40,151 nucleotides of DNA from Candidatus Methanogaster sp. (lineage in GTDB: Archaea > Halobacteriota > Methanosarcinia > Methanosarcinales > Methanogasteraceae): contig PQXF01000001.1 of assembly GCA_003194445.1 (NCBI GenBank), positions 204,014 through 244,164 on the forward strand, in the 5' to 3' direction. Positions within the stretch are counted from its first letter, which is position 1. Each line of letters opens with the position of its first letter. The notes under the pieces are model-generated. The model was not told where the DNA came from. It made no database searches and was given only the letters and a program-made list of their open reading frames with translations. The translations under genes and the position numbers were made by a program. Below are positions 8,210 through 17,927 of the stretch, piece after piece.

Positions 8210-8872
8210 TTAGGATTTATTGGAATCTTCTTCACGTGTCAACGCCTGTAAGATCATCAGCGCATCGAGTGATGTAACTGTATGATCTCCGTTTACATCA
8301 GCCATCTGCGAGTATTCACCACGGGTAGCCATCTCCAGTACAATCGCAGCGTCAGCAGTTGTTAGCTCTCTATCATCATTGACATCTCCTGGGATTGATC
8401 CGAGTGCGATCTCGATTGACCCATTGCTTACGGTTGCTGGAATCTCGTTGTATGAGATATCACCCAATAAGGTGACAGTGAGGTTCAACGGTGTTGAACC
8501 GGCTCTGATAGCTTTGAATGTCACATTGGCAAAGATGATATCGCCACTCACCCCATACTGATTCGATGCCGATATCTCGACAAGTCCGATGGTATTGTCT
8601 ACATTATGCGCAGCAACCAGAGACCTGGGACCGTTCGTAACATCGGTGACATGTACTACTGATGAGTTATAGTCGATCTCTATCGTGCCAGTGCCATAGT
8701 CTGTTATGTTGCCGATCATGATCGGAAGGGTGATGACATCACCCGGTTTGACAGTGGCATCTGCGATGGATACTGTTGTTGCACCTGCACATGCTACACC
8801 TGACAACAACAATATCAGCAGTCCGATTGAAAACGTTCTTATTTTTATATTGATTACCAATTTTTTTCTCAT
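8210..8872 (-). CDS. Small secreted cohesin-dockerin protein
   Basis: A 220-aa protein with a signal peptide (1 to about 31), one cohesin (about 32-155) and a C-terminal dockerin (about 160-215) with loops GDVNDDRELTTADAAIVLEM and ADVNGDHTVTSLDALMILQA. The signal peptide and cohesin are nearly the same sequence as the first about 150 residues of the 937-aa scaffold downstream, so the two 5' ends are recent duplicates. Only 15 bp separate the genes, consistent with one transcript. It may act as an adaptor between the anchored cohesin encoded next door (8894-9658) and other cohesins. Confidence 0.88.
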   Translation of the reverse strand: MRKKLVINIKIRTFSIGLLILLLSGVACAGATTVSIADATVKPGDVITLPIMIGNITDYGTGTIEIDYNSSVVHVTDVTNGPRSLVAAHNVDNTIGLVEISASNQYGVSGDIIFANVTFKAIRAGSTPLNLTVTLLGDISYNEIPATVSNGSIEIALGSIPGDVNDDRELTTADAAIVLEMATRGEYSQMADVNGDHTVTSLDALMILQALTREEDSNKS

Positions 8873-8893
8873 TGTATTTAAGCCTAATATGTT

Positions 8894-9658
8894 TTATTGA
8901 TTATTACATCGTCTTAAAATCACGGCGATTATCAATCCGATGGTGATGAATACGGCTTCAAACCCGGGTACCGATGAATTTGGTGTTGGTTTTGTAGTTG
9001 GCGCCGTATAGTTATAGTCGATCTCTTCATTCTTAAGTGTCGGTGTCAATCCTTGTGGCGTCAAGCGTGCATTCTCACCCGCAACACCTTCAGACGGGGT
9101 GTTCACCAGCGTGGGTGGTACTGTTGGTGTGGTTGATGGTGCCGACACTGAAGTTGATGTTGCACCGGTCCTCCCATCAGCTATAATTGGTGAGAGTGCT
9201 GGTGTTGCGTCCCCGGGAACTGTAATCGATCCATCGCTTACGGTCGATCGAATCTCGTTGTATGAGATATCACCCAATAGTGTAACATTGGGGTTCACTG
9301 GTGTTGAACCGGCTCTGATAGCCTTGAATGCCACATTGGCAAAGATGATATCGCCACTCACCCCATACGGACTCAATGCTGATATATTGGCAAATCCGAG
9401 GGTATTGTTCACATCCTGCGCAGCAATCTGAGACTTGGGACCGCTCGTAACAGCGGTGACATGTACTACTGATGAGTTATAGTCGATCTCTATCGTGCCA
9501 GTGCCATAGTCTGTTATGTTGCCGATCATGATCGGAAGGATGATGACACCATCCGGTTTGACAGTGGCATCTGCGATGGATACTGTTGTAGCCGATGCTT
9601 CGCATGCTTGCATAACAGTTAGCGATAGTAACAAACACGTAATTAATATTCTTATCAT
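8894..9658 (-). CDS. Cell-surface anchored cohesin with PGF-CTERM
   Basis: A 254-aa protein with signal peptide MIRILITCLLLSLTVMQA (residues 1 to about 23), one cohesin (about 24-145), a Thr/Pro/Ser-rich linker (about 150-225), and a C-terminal tripartite tail: PGF motif, hydrophobic stretch EAVFITIGLIIAVIL and basic RR. That is a PGF-CTERM archaeosortase signal, implying proteolytic processing and lipid attachment at the cell surface. An upstream ATG at 9730 would place the terminator hairpin of the previous gene inside the coding region, so I start at 9658. It is the first gene after that terminator and leads the second cassette. Likely role: wall anchor for dockerin-bearing proteins. Confidence 0.85.
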   Translation of the reverse strand: MIRILITCLLLSLTVMQACEASATTVSIADATVKPDGVIILPIMIGNITDYGTGTIEIDYNSSVVHVTAVTSGPKSQIAAQDVNNTLGFANISALSPYGVSGDIIFANVAFKAIRAGSTPVNPNVTLLGDISYNEIRSTVSDGSITVPGDATPALSPIIADGRTGATSTSVSAPSTTPTVPPTLVNTPSEGVAGENARLTPQGLTPTLKNEEIDYNYTAPTTKPTPNSSVPGFEAVFITIGLIIAVILRRCNNQ

Positions 9659-9688
9659 AATTCTGTTAATCTTATCTATTCTGTTTAC

Positions 9689-9728
9689 AAAAAAAATAAG
9701 GAATGGTATCCCAACGGATATCCATTCC
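9689..9728 (-). terminator. Hairpin plus U-tract terminator
   Basis: GGAATGG/CCATTCC plus TATCC/GGATA form a 12-bp stem with one bulge and a 4-nt loop (9700-9728). On the - strand it is followed by eight T residues (9696-9689). It begins 18 bp after the stop of the gene at 9746. It separates the two cohesin cassettes. Confidence 0.75.
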
Positions 9729-9745
9729 ATTTATTTCCCATTTGT

Positions 9746-12700
9746 CTATGGCGCGGACTCCAGATGTACGGTATGTCTTGCGATGTAGAGTGCATCGAGC
9801 ATGTTTATGCCGTTGTGACTATCTGCTGGTATGGTTCCGGCTACAAGTTCGTCCGGTGCAGGCTCCAATCCAACCGTGTACCTTGCTATGTACAGGTAGT
9901 CGAACATGTTCACCTTGTTGTCACGCACGACGTCACCGCGTCTGAGTACGGTGAGTTCGATCGTTTTGCAAGTGTTTGAGTTGCCAAAGTGATCGGTGGC
10001 ATTCACTGCCAGATTGTGCACTTGACAGACACCTGCATCATAAGGAGCGTTTACCTCGACCGTCCACTCATCAGTTCCCATCACATTGTTCATTGGAACA
10101 CTATCATTCCCTGGTCCCCATATCGGGGATAGATTGATGGCAACACTTGCAATACCGTTTGCATCTGTAACAATGACAGACAGCACCGATACATTCGTAC
10201 CAGGCGCTCTTGCCCGTCCGTTGTCATTGAGAATCGTGTCCGGGTTTGCAGACGGTATTGACACAACCGGCGCATAAGGATCTTCGATGCAGATCGAACA
10301 GTTGGTCGTAAAGTACGGGAGTTCCTCGTAGTAGATATCACCCAGCGTATCGACTGTGAGATTCAAGTCGGAACATTCGCCGATGTATCCAACCGAATCA
10401 AACACCACGTTTGCAAAGACCACATCGCCAGACACCCCGGTAGTGTTGAGTGCCGATATCCTGAGCCAGCCCGGTGTGACTACGTTCCAGGACTTAACCG
10501 ATGAATCTTCGCTGCTGGTAACATTATTAACCTCGACGATCGATGCGTCATAATAGAGGTTTACTGTGCCAGCGCCGTAATCTATTATGCCGCGAAGCGT
10601 GATCGGCAGTGTTGCACTGCATCCGGGGTATGGATACGGATAAATGATGCCACAACCGATATCCACCTCGACTTCCGGGCCCGTCCGGACTCTGATAGAA
10701 CGGGTGTTGTCGTAGACCACCTGGTTCACTCCGTCATCCATCGTGACGTTTACCTGATAGGTGCCGTCTGCCACGATGTTGCCGCCGTCATCGGTACCGT
10801 CCCATGTCTGTGGGTTCGGGTCTGTTACATCTGAACCGGTGTAGAGTGTCTTTATGACGCCACTTACATCCTCGATTAGGATTGCAGCCGTCACAGGTTC
10901 TGAGAACTCGACATCAATCTCGGTGTCATCCATGATTCCGTCACCGTTCGGGGAGATCACGGTGTTTGTGATGGTGTAGATGACGAGAGATGGTGCAGGA
11001 TCAACTACCGGTGTCTCCACTATGATCGATCTGGTGCTGTTATACACCACCTGGTTCACTCCGTCATCCATCGTGACGTTTACCTGATATGTACCATCCG
11101 CAACAATGTTGCCGCCGTCATCGGTGCCGTCCCATGTCTGTGGATCCGGGTCTGTTACGTCTGAGCCTGTGTAGAGTGTCTTTATGACGTCGGTTGCATC
11201 CTCGATTCTGATTGCAGCCGTCACAGATTCTGAGAACTCGACATCGATCTCGGTGTCATCCATGATTCCATCACCGTTCGGTGAGATCGTGGTGTTGGAG
11301 ATCGTGTAGGTGACAAGAGATGGTTCGGGATCGGTAAGCGACTGGATGGTGAACGATCCATCATCCACGATTGTTGGAATTGTATTGTAGGATATATCGT
11401 ACAATGTGACGACATCGAGGTTCAATGGAGTCGAATCTCCGCTACTTCCAACTGCCGTAAACTCCACATTCGCAAAGACAATATCTCCGCTTGCACCGTC
11501 AGTATTCATTGCGGATATTTTGGTAAATCCAGCGACGTTGTCGTTATTGAATGCAAGAACCGTGGAGTCCGGGCTGCTTGTGACCCCAGTGACATGCACC
11601 ACCGATGGATCGTAAGTGATGTTTATCGTACCGGAGCCGTAGTCAGTCATGTCATTGATCATAAGGGGAACAATAACAACATCTACCGGCTCAACGGTGG
11701 TGTCTGCGATGGAGACTGACGTGATTATTGTGTCCACCATCACCGTGATCGATCTGGTGTTGTCGTAGACTACCTGGTTCACTCCGTCATCCATCGTGAC
11801 GTTTACCTGATATGTGCCATCCGCCACGATGCTGCCACCTTCATCTGTGCCGTCCCATGTCTGTGGGTCCGGGTCTGTTACATCTGAGCCTGTGTACAGC
11901 GTCTTTATAACGCCGGTGGCGTCCTCGATCAGTATGGCAGCGTCCACAGGTTCTGAGAACTCAACATCGATCTCGGTATCGTCCTCGATTCCATCACCGT
12001 TCGGGGAGATCGTGGTGTTGGAGATTACGTAGGTGACGAGAGATGGTACGGGGTCGGTTGTTGACTCGATTGTGAGATTGAAATCAAAGAGTCCACCACC
12101 GTCTACCTCGTCAGCGGTCACGGCATGATCTGTGACATTGGAGTTCGTTCCGTCTGTGGCATCGAACCGCAGTACATCATCCACACTCAGATCGATGCCG
12201 GAACTGAGAATGATCTGGTAGTAGTTACTACCACCACTCGTTTCACTCTGCCACTCTTCATAAGTATTCAGGTTGGTTATGTTGACAGAGGGGTTGCTGC
12301 ATATAGTGCCGTTTTCATAACAGACGTATCCATAGATGAAAAACGGTTTTGGTGGTTGCGAGGCTTCAACTTTAATCGATCCATCGCTTATGTCTGCTGA
12401 AATATCGTTATATGACGTATCGCACAATTCGCTAACACCGATGTTCAGTGAAGTTGTGCCGGGTCCGACTGCCATGAACTTCACATTTGCAAAGACGATG
12501 TCTCCACTTACCCCACCTAAATTCGATGCGAGGATCTTTACAAATCCAGCGGTATTATCGATGTTCTTCGCAACTACATTGGAGTCCGAACTGCTAGTCA
12601 CACCGGTAACATGCACAACCGATGGATCATACCCGATGTTCATCGTACCTGTTCCATAGTTCGTTATGTCGTCGATCACGATCGGTAGTGTGACCGCGTC

Positions 12701-12823
12701 ATCCGGTTTAACAACGGTATCTGCAATGGATACCGTCGTGGCTGCTGCGTATGTTGTTGCGAACAACAATATAAGTAACGCAACAGAAAATGCCTTTATT
12801 CCAATTCTTGTTATATTGTTCAT
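9746..12823 (-). CDS. Very large secreted scaffold with three cohesins, three FlgD-Ig repeats and a dockerin
   Basis: A 1025-aa protein from ATG 12823. The in-frame GTG 12 nt upstream overlaps the AAAGGTGA Shine-Dalgarno, and the paralogue at 16961 also starts MNNIT. Approximate order: signal peptide 1-28; cohesin 1 (28-148); carboxypeptidase-regulatory-like (155-255); FlgD-Ig-like 1 (258-363); cohesin 2 (366-488); FlgD-Ig-like 2 and 3 in tandem (490-700); cohesin 3 (705-830, beginning GCGIIYPYPYPGCSATLPI); an Ig-like domain (832-940, VTDANGIASVAINLSPIWG); and a divergent dockerin (945-1025, FDYLYIARYTVGLEPAP and LDALYIARHTVHLESAP). That dockerin type recurs in the 18811-22116 protein. The gene closes cassette 1 and is followed by a terminator hairpin. 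Confidence 0.88.
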   Translation of the reverse strand: MNNITRIGIKAFSVALLILLFATTYAAATTVSIADTVVKPDDAVTLPIVIDDITNYGTGTMNIGYDPSVVHVTGVTSSSDSNVVAKNIDNTAGFVKILASNLGGVSGDIVFANVKFMAVGPGTTSLNIGVSELCDTSYNDISADISDGSIKVEASQPPKPFFIYGYVCYENGTICSNPSVNITNLNTYEEWQSETSGGSNYYQIILSSGIDLSVDDVLRFDATDGTNSNVTDHAVTADEVDGGGLFDFNLTIESTTDPVPSLVTYVISNTTISPNGDGIEDDTEIDVEFSEPVDAAILIEDATGVIKTLYTGSDVTDPDPQTWDGTDEGGSIVADGTYQVNVTMDDGVNQVVYDNTRSITVMVDTIITSVSIADTTVEPVDVVIVPLMINDMTDYGSGTINITYDPSVVHVTGVTSSPDSTVLAFNNDNVAGFTKISAMNTDGASGDIVFANVEFTAVGSSGDSTPLNLDVVTLYDISYNTIPTIVDDGSFTIQSLTDPEPSLVTYTISNTTISPNGDGIMDDTEIDVEFSESVTAAIRIEDATDVIKTLYTGSDVTDPDPQTWDGTDDGGNIVADGTYQVNVTMDDGVNQVVYNSTRSIIVETPVVDPAPSLVIYTITNTVISPNGDGIMDDTEIDVEFSEPVTAAILIEDVSGVIKTLYTGSDVTDPNPQTWDGTDDGGNIVADGTYQVNVTMDDGVNQVVYDNTRSIRVRTGPEVEVDIGCGIIYPYPYPGCSATLPITLRGIIDYGAGTVNLYYDASIVEVNNVTSSEDSSVKSWNVVTPGWLRISALNTTGVSGDVVFANVVFDSVGYIGECSDLNLTVDTLGDIYYEELPYFTTNCSICIEDPYAPVVSIPSANPDTILNDNGRARAPGTNVSVLSVIVTDANGIASVAINLSPIWGPGNDSVPMNNVMGTDEWTVEVNAPYDAGVCQVHNLAVNATDHFGNSNTCKTIELTVLRRGDVVRDNKVNMFDYLYIARYTVGLEPAPDELVAGTIPADSHNGINMLDALYIARHTVHLESAP

Positions 12824-12849
12824 ATTATTACTCACCTTTCAATCCATTG

Positions 12850-13149
12850 TCATCCTTCTTGGTCAACTGCCTGCAAGGTCATCAACGTATCGAGCGATGT
12901 AACTACATCATCTCTGCCCGTATCGAACTTCAGAACAGTCTGACAGGGTGGCGTTGTCGTGTTGCAACATATCTCAGTTGCATTCAACGTTACACTCACG
13001 GTTGTGCAGTCACCAGGGTTTGCTACACTGCTGTTGTCTGGCAGCAGGTAATATTCGATGGCTGATGCCGTCGGCATTGCAAGAACTGTGAACAGCATCA
13101 GCACTATGTATTTACTTGCATTCATTCGTCTGTATTTTCGTTCATCCAT
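12850..13149 (-). pseudogene. Deletion chimera of a cohesin gene with a dockerin end
   Basis: The 99-aa frame begins like the 18811-22116 and 22429-23436 proteins (signal peptide, then SSVANPGDCTTVSV and LNAT). It jumps to their EICCNTTTPPCQT segment about 68 residues further on, then to a dockerin end resembling that of 16958-17890 (VTSLDTLMTLQAVDQ). What remains is less than a cohesin and half a dockerin, so it is unlikely to fold as either. The first ATG overlaps the upstream TAA (TAATG); ATG 13125 is an alternative. The frame is intact, so a short secreted product is possible, but I read it as recombination debris. Confidence 0.6.
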
Positions 13150-14927
13150 TACACATCACATCCACAGTCGTCACAACAGTTAAGGGTCCATCCCGGTATT
13201 CCAGTCACCACACATTTGAGTGCGATGTAGTCAAACCAATTCACTTCACAATTACCATCCACATCTCCACAGCCACCCGAGCCATCACTCGTCGTCCTGC
13301 TCCTGTTCCAGAATCTCTTGTCATCCCATAACGACTGATTGCATTCTATGGTAAGCATTCCTGCAGCATCCTTTGCATAGTAATCAGTCACTCCGGATGC
13401 TATCCACATCGTCAGACCGGCATCCATCCACGAGTCGGTGGTATCGGCATTGTCGAATAGATTGTCGCATGCCATAACAGCGCTGTGGTAGCTGGAATTC
13501 TTCTTATTGCAACAATCTGGAACATCCGGATCATTACCGTTGTACAGCCAGTCATCGATCAACCAACCATTGCTGTCGAAGTACATCGGCATACCGATCT
13601 CTGTGTGATTGGCATTGGCAAGAGCGATCAAGCTGTTCTCCTGCATCGCTCCGATCAGTATCAGGTGATGCGTACTATTATTGTTGCCAACCGTGACATC
13701 CATGCGTATGTGCACATGCTTGCTCAGATTGATACAGTGGGTGCTGCAGTTCTTCACCAGGTTATCCTTGATATCAGCAGCCAGCGCCGCATAATCACCG
13801 CCTGGATCATTGCTCGGATACACTATCGTTGTGTCATTGAACGTGCCGTTGTACCCATGCTTAAGCGGCTCAGGGAAGTCCATGATCGGTCGCGATCTGA
13901 AGTAGTCGTCTGCACTTCCTGAGTTTACATACTTCAGCAGGCCTATATGCGCGACCTCGCCGCAGCTGAGGGTGTAATCATACATCCTGTGTGGCATGTT
14001 TGGCGTTGGAACCCCATTCATAAAGAGATGCCAGTAGATGGGTCTTCCGGGTGGACATTCCGGATCCTCTCCGCCTACACTCCTGTTCAGGTACCATGTA
14101 CTCATACCAGGACTTGATGCACAACTCCTATTTATTCCACTGATGTTGAAGCCATCTGGCAGGAGAAGAACGTCTGCCTCGCTTGTGAGAAGCTCATAAG
14201 GCGTGGTGTAATTCGTCACGTTCTTATAAAGCTCAAACATCACCACCGGATTATTGCCTGATAGTACTCCGTTATACGCTGTCGTGTTTCCGTAGTGGTG
14301 CGTGACCTTTAACTTGACACGTATCGCATGAAATGTCTCCGTCGCAGTGTTATTGGTCTCGTTCGACTCAATAATTTTATTCTCCGGATCGAGAGTAACA
14401 TTTACCGTATAATTGCAGCAGTGCAATAGGGGTGGAGATGTGACAGTGATATTCTTGTATGCATTGGCGCATACGGACATGTTTGTGATGTTTGTCCAAT
14501 TAGTGGCACAGTCAGACGTCATCGTAACATTCAGAGTGAAATTGCATGCATCTCCTGTTCCATTGTTGAACAAGGTCACCGTTATATCAGTTGCATTGCT
14601 CATCCACGCAGGAGAGAAGTCTATGGAACAGAGGTACATATCCAGATCACATATTCTAATCGATCCATCACTTATGTTTGCTGGAATATCGTTGTATGAT
14701 GTATCACACAATTCGATGACATTGATGTTCAATGAAGTTGAGCCGGGTCCGACTGTCATGAACTTCACATTTGCAAAGACAATATCTCCACTTACCCCGC
14801 CTAAATTCGATGCGAGGATCCTTACAAGTCCCGTGGTATTATCGATGTTCTTCGCAACTACAGTAGAGTCCGAACTGCCGGTCACACCGGTAACATGTAC
14901 AACCGATGGATCGTACCCGATGTTCAT
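13149..14927 (-). pseudogene. N-terminally truncated cohesin-CARDB-dockerin gene
   Basis: A 592-aa frame closely related to 14955-16961 but lacking a signal peptide and the first third of the cohesin; it opens at MNIGYDPSVVHV. It lies in the same frame as the gene before it. That gene's TGA stop (14957-14955) is followed in frame by about nine codons ending in GTGT and then this ATG. Remaining layout: partial cohesin (1-95), CARDB (98-208), a DUF4430-like module ending CGEVAHIGLLKY (about 215-330), a module containing HLILIG and ALANANHTEIGMPMYF (about 335-535), and a half dockerin with one repeat (GDVDGNCEVNWFDYIALKC). Without a leader it could not be exported. It may be a pseudogene or a reservoir for gene conversion. 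Confidence 0.65.
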
Positions 14928-14954
14928 CGTACCTGTTCCATATATATTTTCACC

Positions 14955-16961
14955 TCATATGTTGCATGGACACTCGTCGCAACAATTCAGGTTCGCAAAC
15001 ACTATGGCAATCGCATCGTTTATGGTTCCGGGCACACAATCACAATCGACGTCTGCTGCCCACAAACTTATAGCAGGGGGGGTCGCAAACACTATGGCAA
15101 TCGCATCATTTATAGTTCCTGGTATACAATCGCCGTCAATATCCCCGCATCCATCATTACCGCCACTTGATGCCCTGCTCTTATTCCAGAATCTCTTATC
15201 ATCCCATAACGGCTGAGTGCAGCCTATAGTAAGCATCTCTGCAGCGTCCTTTGCATAGCAATCGGTCACTCCGGATGCTATCCACATCGTCAGGTTGGTA
15301 TCCTTCCACGAGTCGGTGGTATTGGCATTGTCAAATGGATTGTCACATGCCATGACAACGCGGTGGTAGCTGGAATTCTTCTTGCTACAACAATCAGGAT
15401 ACAGCCAGTCATCGATACAGCCATCGCTGTCGTAGTACATCGGCATGCCGATCTCGGTGTGATTGGCGTTGGCGAAAGCGATCAGGTTGTTATTCTGCGT
15501 CGTTCCGATCAGTAGCAGGTGGTCCGTATTCTTCCTATTACCGACCGTAACATCTGTGTGTATGTGCACATGCCCGGCCAGATTGACACAGTGGGTGCTG
15601 CAGTTGTTCACCAGATTACTCTGGATAGCAGTGGCTATCGGCAAATAACTTGGATCGGCACTCGGATATACGATTGTTGTGTCGTTGAACGTGCCGTTGT
15701 ACCCACGCTTAAACGGCTCAGGGAAGTCCATGATCGGTCGCGGTTTGAATTGGCTCGTGTCGTTTCCTGAGTTTATGTACTTCAGCAGGTCCATGTGTAC
15801 GACCTCGCCGCAGCTGAGGGTGTAATCATACATCCTCTCTGGCATGTTTGGCGTTGGAACCCCATTCATAAAGAGATACCAGTAGATGGGTCTGTACTCC
15901 GGACATTCCGGATCCTCTCCGCCTACACTCCTGTTCAGGTACCATGTACTCATACCCGGGCTTGATGCATAGCTCCTGTTTATCCCACTGATGTTGAAAC
16001 CATCTGACAGGAGAAGAACGTCTACCTCGCTTGTGAGAAGCTCATAAGGCGTGATGTAATTCGTCACGTTCTTATAAAGCTCAAACATCACCACCGACTT
16101 ATTGCCTGATAGCGTTCCGTTATACGCTGTCATGTTTCCGTAGTGGTGCGTGACCTTTAACTTGACACGTATTGCACGGAATCTCTTCGTCGCAGTGTTA
16201 TTGGTCTCGTTCGACTCAATAATTTTATTCTCCGGATCGAGAGTAACATTTACCGTATAATTGCAGCAGTGCAATAGGGGTGGAGATGTGACAGTGATAT
16301 TCTTGTATGCATTGGCGCATACAGACGTGTTTGTGATGTTTGCCCAATTAGTGGCACAGTCAGATGTCATCGTAACATTCAGAGTGAAATTGCATGCATC
16401 TCCTGTTCCATTGTTGAACAATCTCACCGTTATATCGGTTGCATTGCTCATCCACGCAGGAGAGAAGTCTATGGAACAGGGGTACAGATCCAGATCACTT
16501 ACTGTAATCGATCCATCACTTATGTTTGCTGGAATATCGTTGTATGATGTATCGCATAATTCGATGACATCGATGTTCAGTGAAGTAACTGAGCCGGGTA
16601 CCCCAACTGCCATGAACTTCGCATTTGCAAAGACGATATTCCCACTTACCCCGCCTGTATTCGATGCGAGGATCCTTGTAACTCCCGCGGTATTATCGAT
16701 GTTCTTCGTAACTACATTGGAGTCCGAACTGCTTGTCACATCGGTAACATGCACAACCGATGAATTATACCGGATGTCCATCGTACCCATTCCATAGTTC
16801 GTTATGTTGCTGATCATGATCGGTAGGGTGACAACACCACCAGATCCAACAACGGTATCTGCGATGGATACCGTTGTGGCTGCTGCCGATGCTGTTGCTA
16901 ACAACGATATAAGTAATGCAACCGAAAATGCTTTTATTCCGATCTTTGTTATATTGTTCAT
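14955..16961 (-). CDS. Secreted cohesin-CARDB-dockerin protein
   Basis: A 668-aa protein: signal peptide (1-27), cohesin (28-150), CARDB adhesion domain (about 155-262, DFSPAWMSNATDITV), a module with YNG, WYLN and PIYWYLFMNGV motifs resembling DUF4430 (about 265-385), a further module with HLLLIG and FANANHTEIGMPMYY (about 390-590), and a two-repeat dockerin-like end (GDIDGDCIPGTINDAIAIVF and ADVDCDCVPGTINDAIAIVF). The last sequence is unlike the WFDYITLKC dockerins of its paralogues. Conserved CC pairs (HCCNYTV, NCCDECPC) suggest disulphides. ATG 16961 overlaps the preceding stop in ATGA fashion, so the two genes are translationally coupled. The C-terminal half is shared with 13149-14927 and 23461-26379. 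Confidence 0.85.
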   Translation of the reverse strand: MNNITKIGIKAFSVALLISLLATASAAATTVSIADTVVGSGGVVTLPIMISNITNYGMGTMDIRYNSSVVHVTDVTSSSDSNVVTKNIDNTAGVTRILASNTGGVSGNIVFANAKFMAVGVPGSVTSLNIDVIELCDTSYNDIPANISDGSITVSDLDLYPCSIDFSPAWMSNATDITVRLFNNGTGDACNFTLNVTMTSDCATNWANITNTSVCANAYKNITVTSPPLLHCCNYTVNVTLDPENKIIESNETNNTATKRFRAIRVKLKVTHHYGNMTAYNGTLSGNKSVVMFELYKNVTNYITPYELLTSEVDVLLLSDGFNISGINRSYASSPGMSTWYLNRSVGGEDPECPEYRPIYWYLFMNGVPTPNMPERMYDYTLSCGEVVHMDLLKYINSGNDTSQFKPRPIMDFPEPFKRGYNGTFNDTTIVYPSADPSYLPIATAIQSNLVNNCSTHCVNLAGHVHIHTDVTVGNRKNTDHLLLIGTTQNNNLIAFANANHTEIGMPMYYDSDGCIDDWLYPDCCSKKNSSYHRVVMACDNPFDNANTTDSWKDTNLTMWIASGVTDCYAKDAAEMLTIGCTQPLWDDKRFWNKSRASSGGNDGCGDIDGDCIPGTINDAIAIVFATPPAISLWAADVDCDCVPGTINDAIAIVFANLNCCDECPCNI

Positions 16962-17890
16962 TGTTCTTGGTCAACCGCCTGCAAGATCATCAGTGCATCG
17001 AGCGATGTGACGATGCCATCTCCGCTCACATCTGCCACTTCTGAGTATTCACCACTGACAGCCATCTGCAGGACAATTGTAGCATCAGCAGTTGTTAGAC
17101 AGCCATCACCGTTGACATCACCCGGCATCAGTCCGAGTGTGAGATTGAAATCAAAGAGTCCGCCACCGTCCACATCATCAGCGGTTACGGTATGATCCGT
17201 GGCACTGGAATACACTCCATCCGTGGCATCAAACCGCAGTATCTCACTCACATTCAGATCGACGCCTGAGGTGAGTGAGATCTGATAATAGCCACCATTA
17301 CCATTCGTTTCGGATATCCATTTCTTACCATTGTTCAGATTGGTTATGTTGACAGTGGGGTTGTTACACGGGGTGCCGTTTTCATACGCGACATACCCAT
17401 AGATCAAGAACGACTTTGGTGGCTGTGGCACTGTAATCGATCCGTCGCTGATGTCTGCTGAAATATCGTTGTATGATGTATCACACAATTCGATGACATT
17501 GATGTTCAGTGAAGTTGTGCCGGGTCCGACTGCCATGAACTTCACATTTGCAAAGACGATATCTCCACTTACCCCGCCTAAATTCGATGCGAGGATCCTT
17601 ACAAGTCCCGTGGTATTATCGATGTTCTTCGCAACTACATTAGAGTCCGAACTGCCGGTCACACCGGTAACATATACAATCGATGAGTCATATCCGATGT
17701 TTATCGTACCTGTTCCATAGTTCGTTATGTCGTCGATCACGATCGGTAGTGTGACCACATCATCCGGTTCAACAACGACATCTGCGAGGGATACCGTTGT
17801 GGCTGCCGCGTGTGCTGTTGTTAGCAGCACTACAAATAACGCAACAGAAAATGCCTTTACTCCGATTTTAGTAACAATATTCTTGTCCAT
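16958..17890 (-). CDS. Secreted cohesin-dockerin protein with carboxypeptidase-regulatory-like domain
   Basis: A 310-aa protein: signal peptide (1-29), cohesin (30-150), carboxypeptidase-regulatory-like domain (about 155-250, GYVAYENGTPCNNPTVNITN) and dockerin (about 255-310) with loops GDVNGDGCLTTADATIVLQM and ADVSGDGIVTSLDALMILQA. Both loops keep the D-x-N/S-x-D-G calcium pattern. AGGAGG lies just before the ATG. It follows the anchor gene by 37 bp and overlaps the next gene by 4 nt. It occupies the same cassette position as the 8210-8872 gene in cassette 2. Confidence 0.9.
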   Translation of the reverse strand: MDKNIVTKIGVKAFSVALFVVLLTTAHAAATTVSLADVVVEPDDVVTLPIVIDDITNYGTGTINIGYDSSIVYVTGVTGSSDSNVVAKNIDNTTGLVRILASNLGGVSGDIVFANVKFMAVGPGTTSLNINVIELCDTSYNDISADISDGSITVPQPPKSFLIYGYVAYENGTPCNNPTVNITNLNNGKKWISETNGNGGYYQISLTSGVDLNVSEILRFDATDGVYSSATDHTVTADDVDGGGLFDFNLTLGLMPGDVNGDGCLTTADATIVLQMAVSGEYSEVADVSGDGIVTSLDALMILQAVDQEQ

Positions 17891-17927
17891 TGTTTTTCCT
17901 CCTTTGTGTACTTGAGTGAACTACGAT

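Noticed and set aside
9659..9730. N-terminal extension of the anchored cohesin from ATG 9730
   Set aside because: It would translate the terminator hairpin and U-tract of the preceding gene; ATG 9658 begins a normal signal peptide.
14955..14957. In-frame TGA read as selenocysteine
   Set aside because: It falls exactly after a complete dockerin end shared with paralogues and is followed by a cohesin interior, so a recombination junction explains it better.
14413..15216. Long + strand open frames opposite the cohesin genes, for example 267 codons here and 218 codons at 25828-26484
   Set aside because: They mirror the strongly biased codons of the - strand surface genes, lack ribosome binding sites and show no protein-like motifs.
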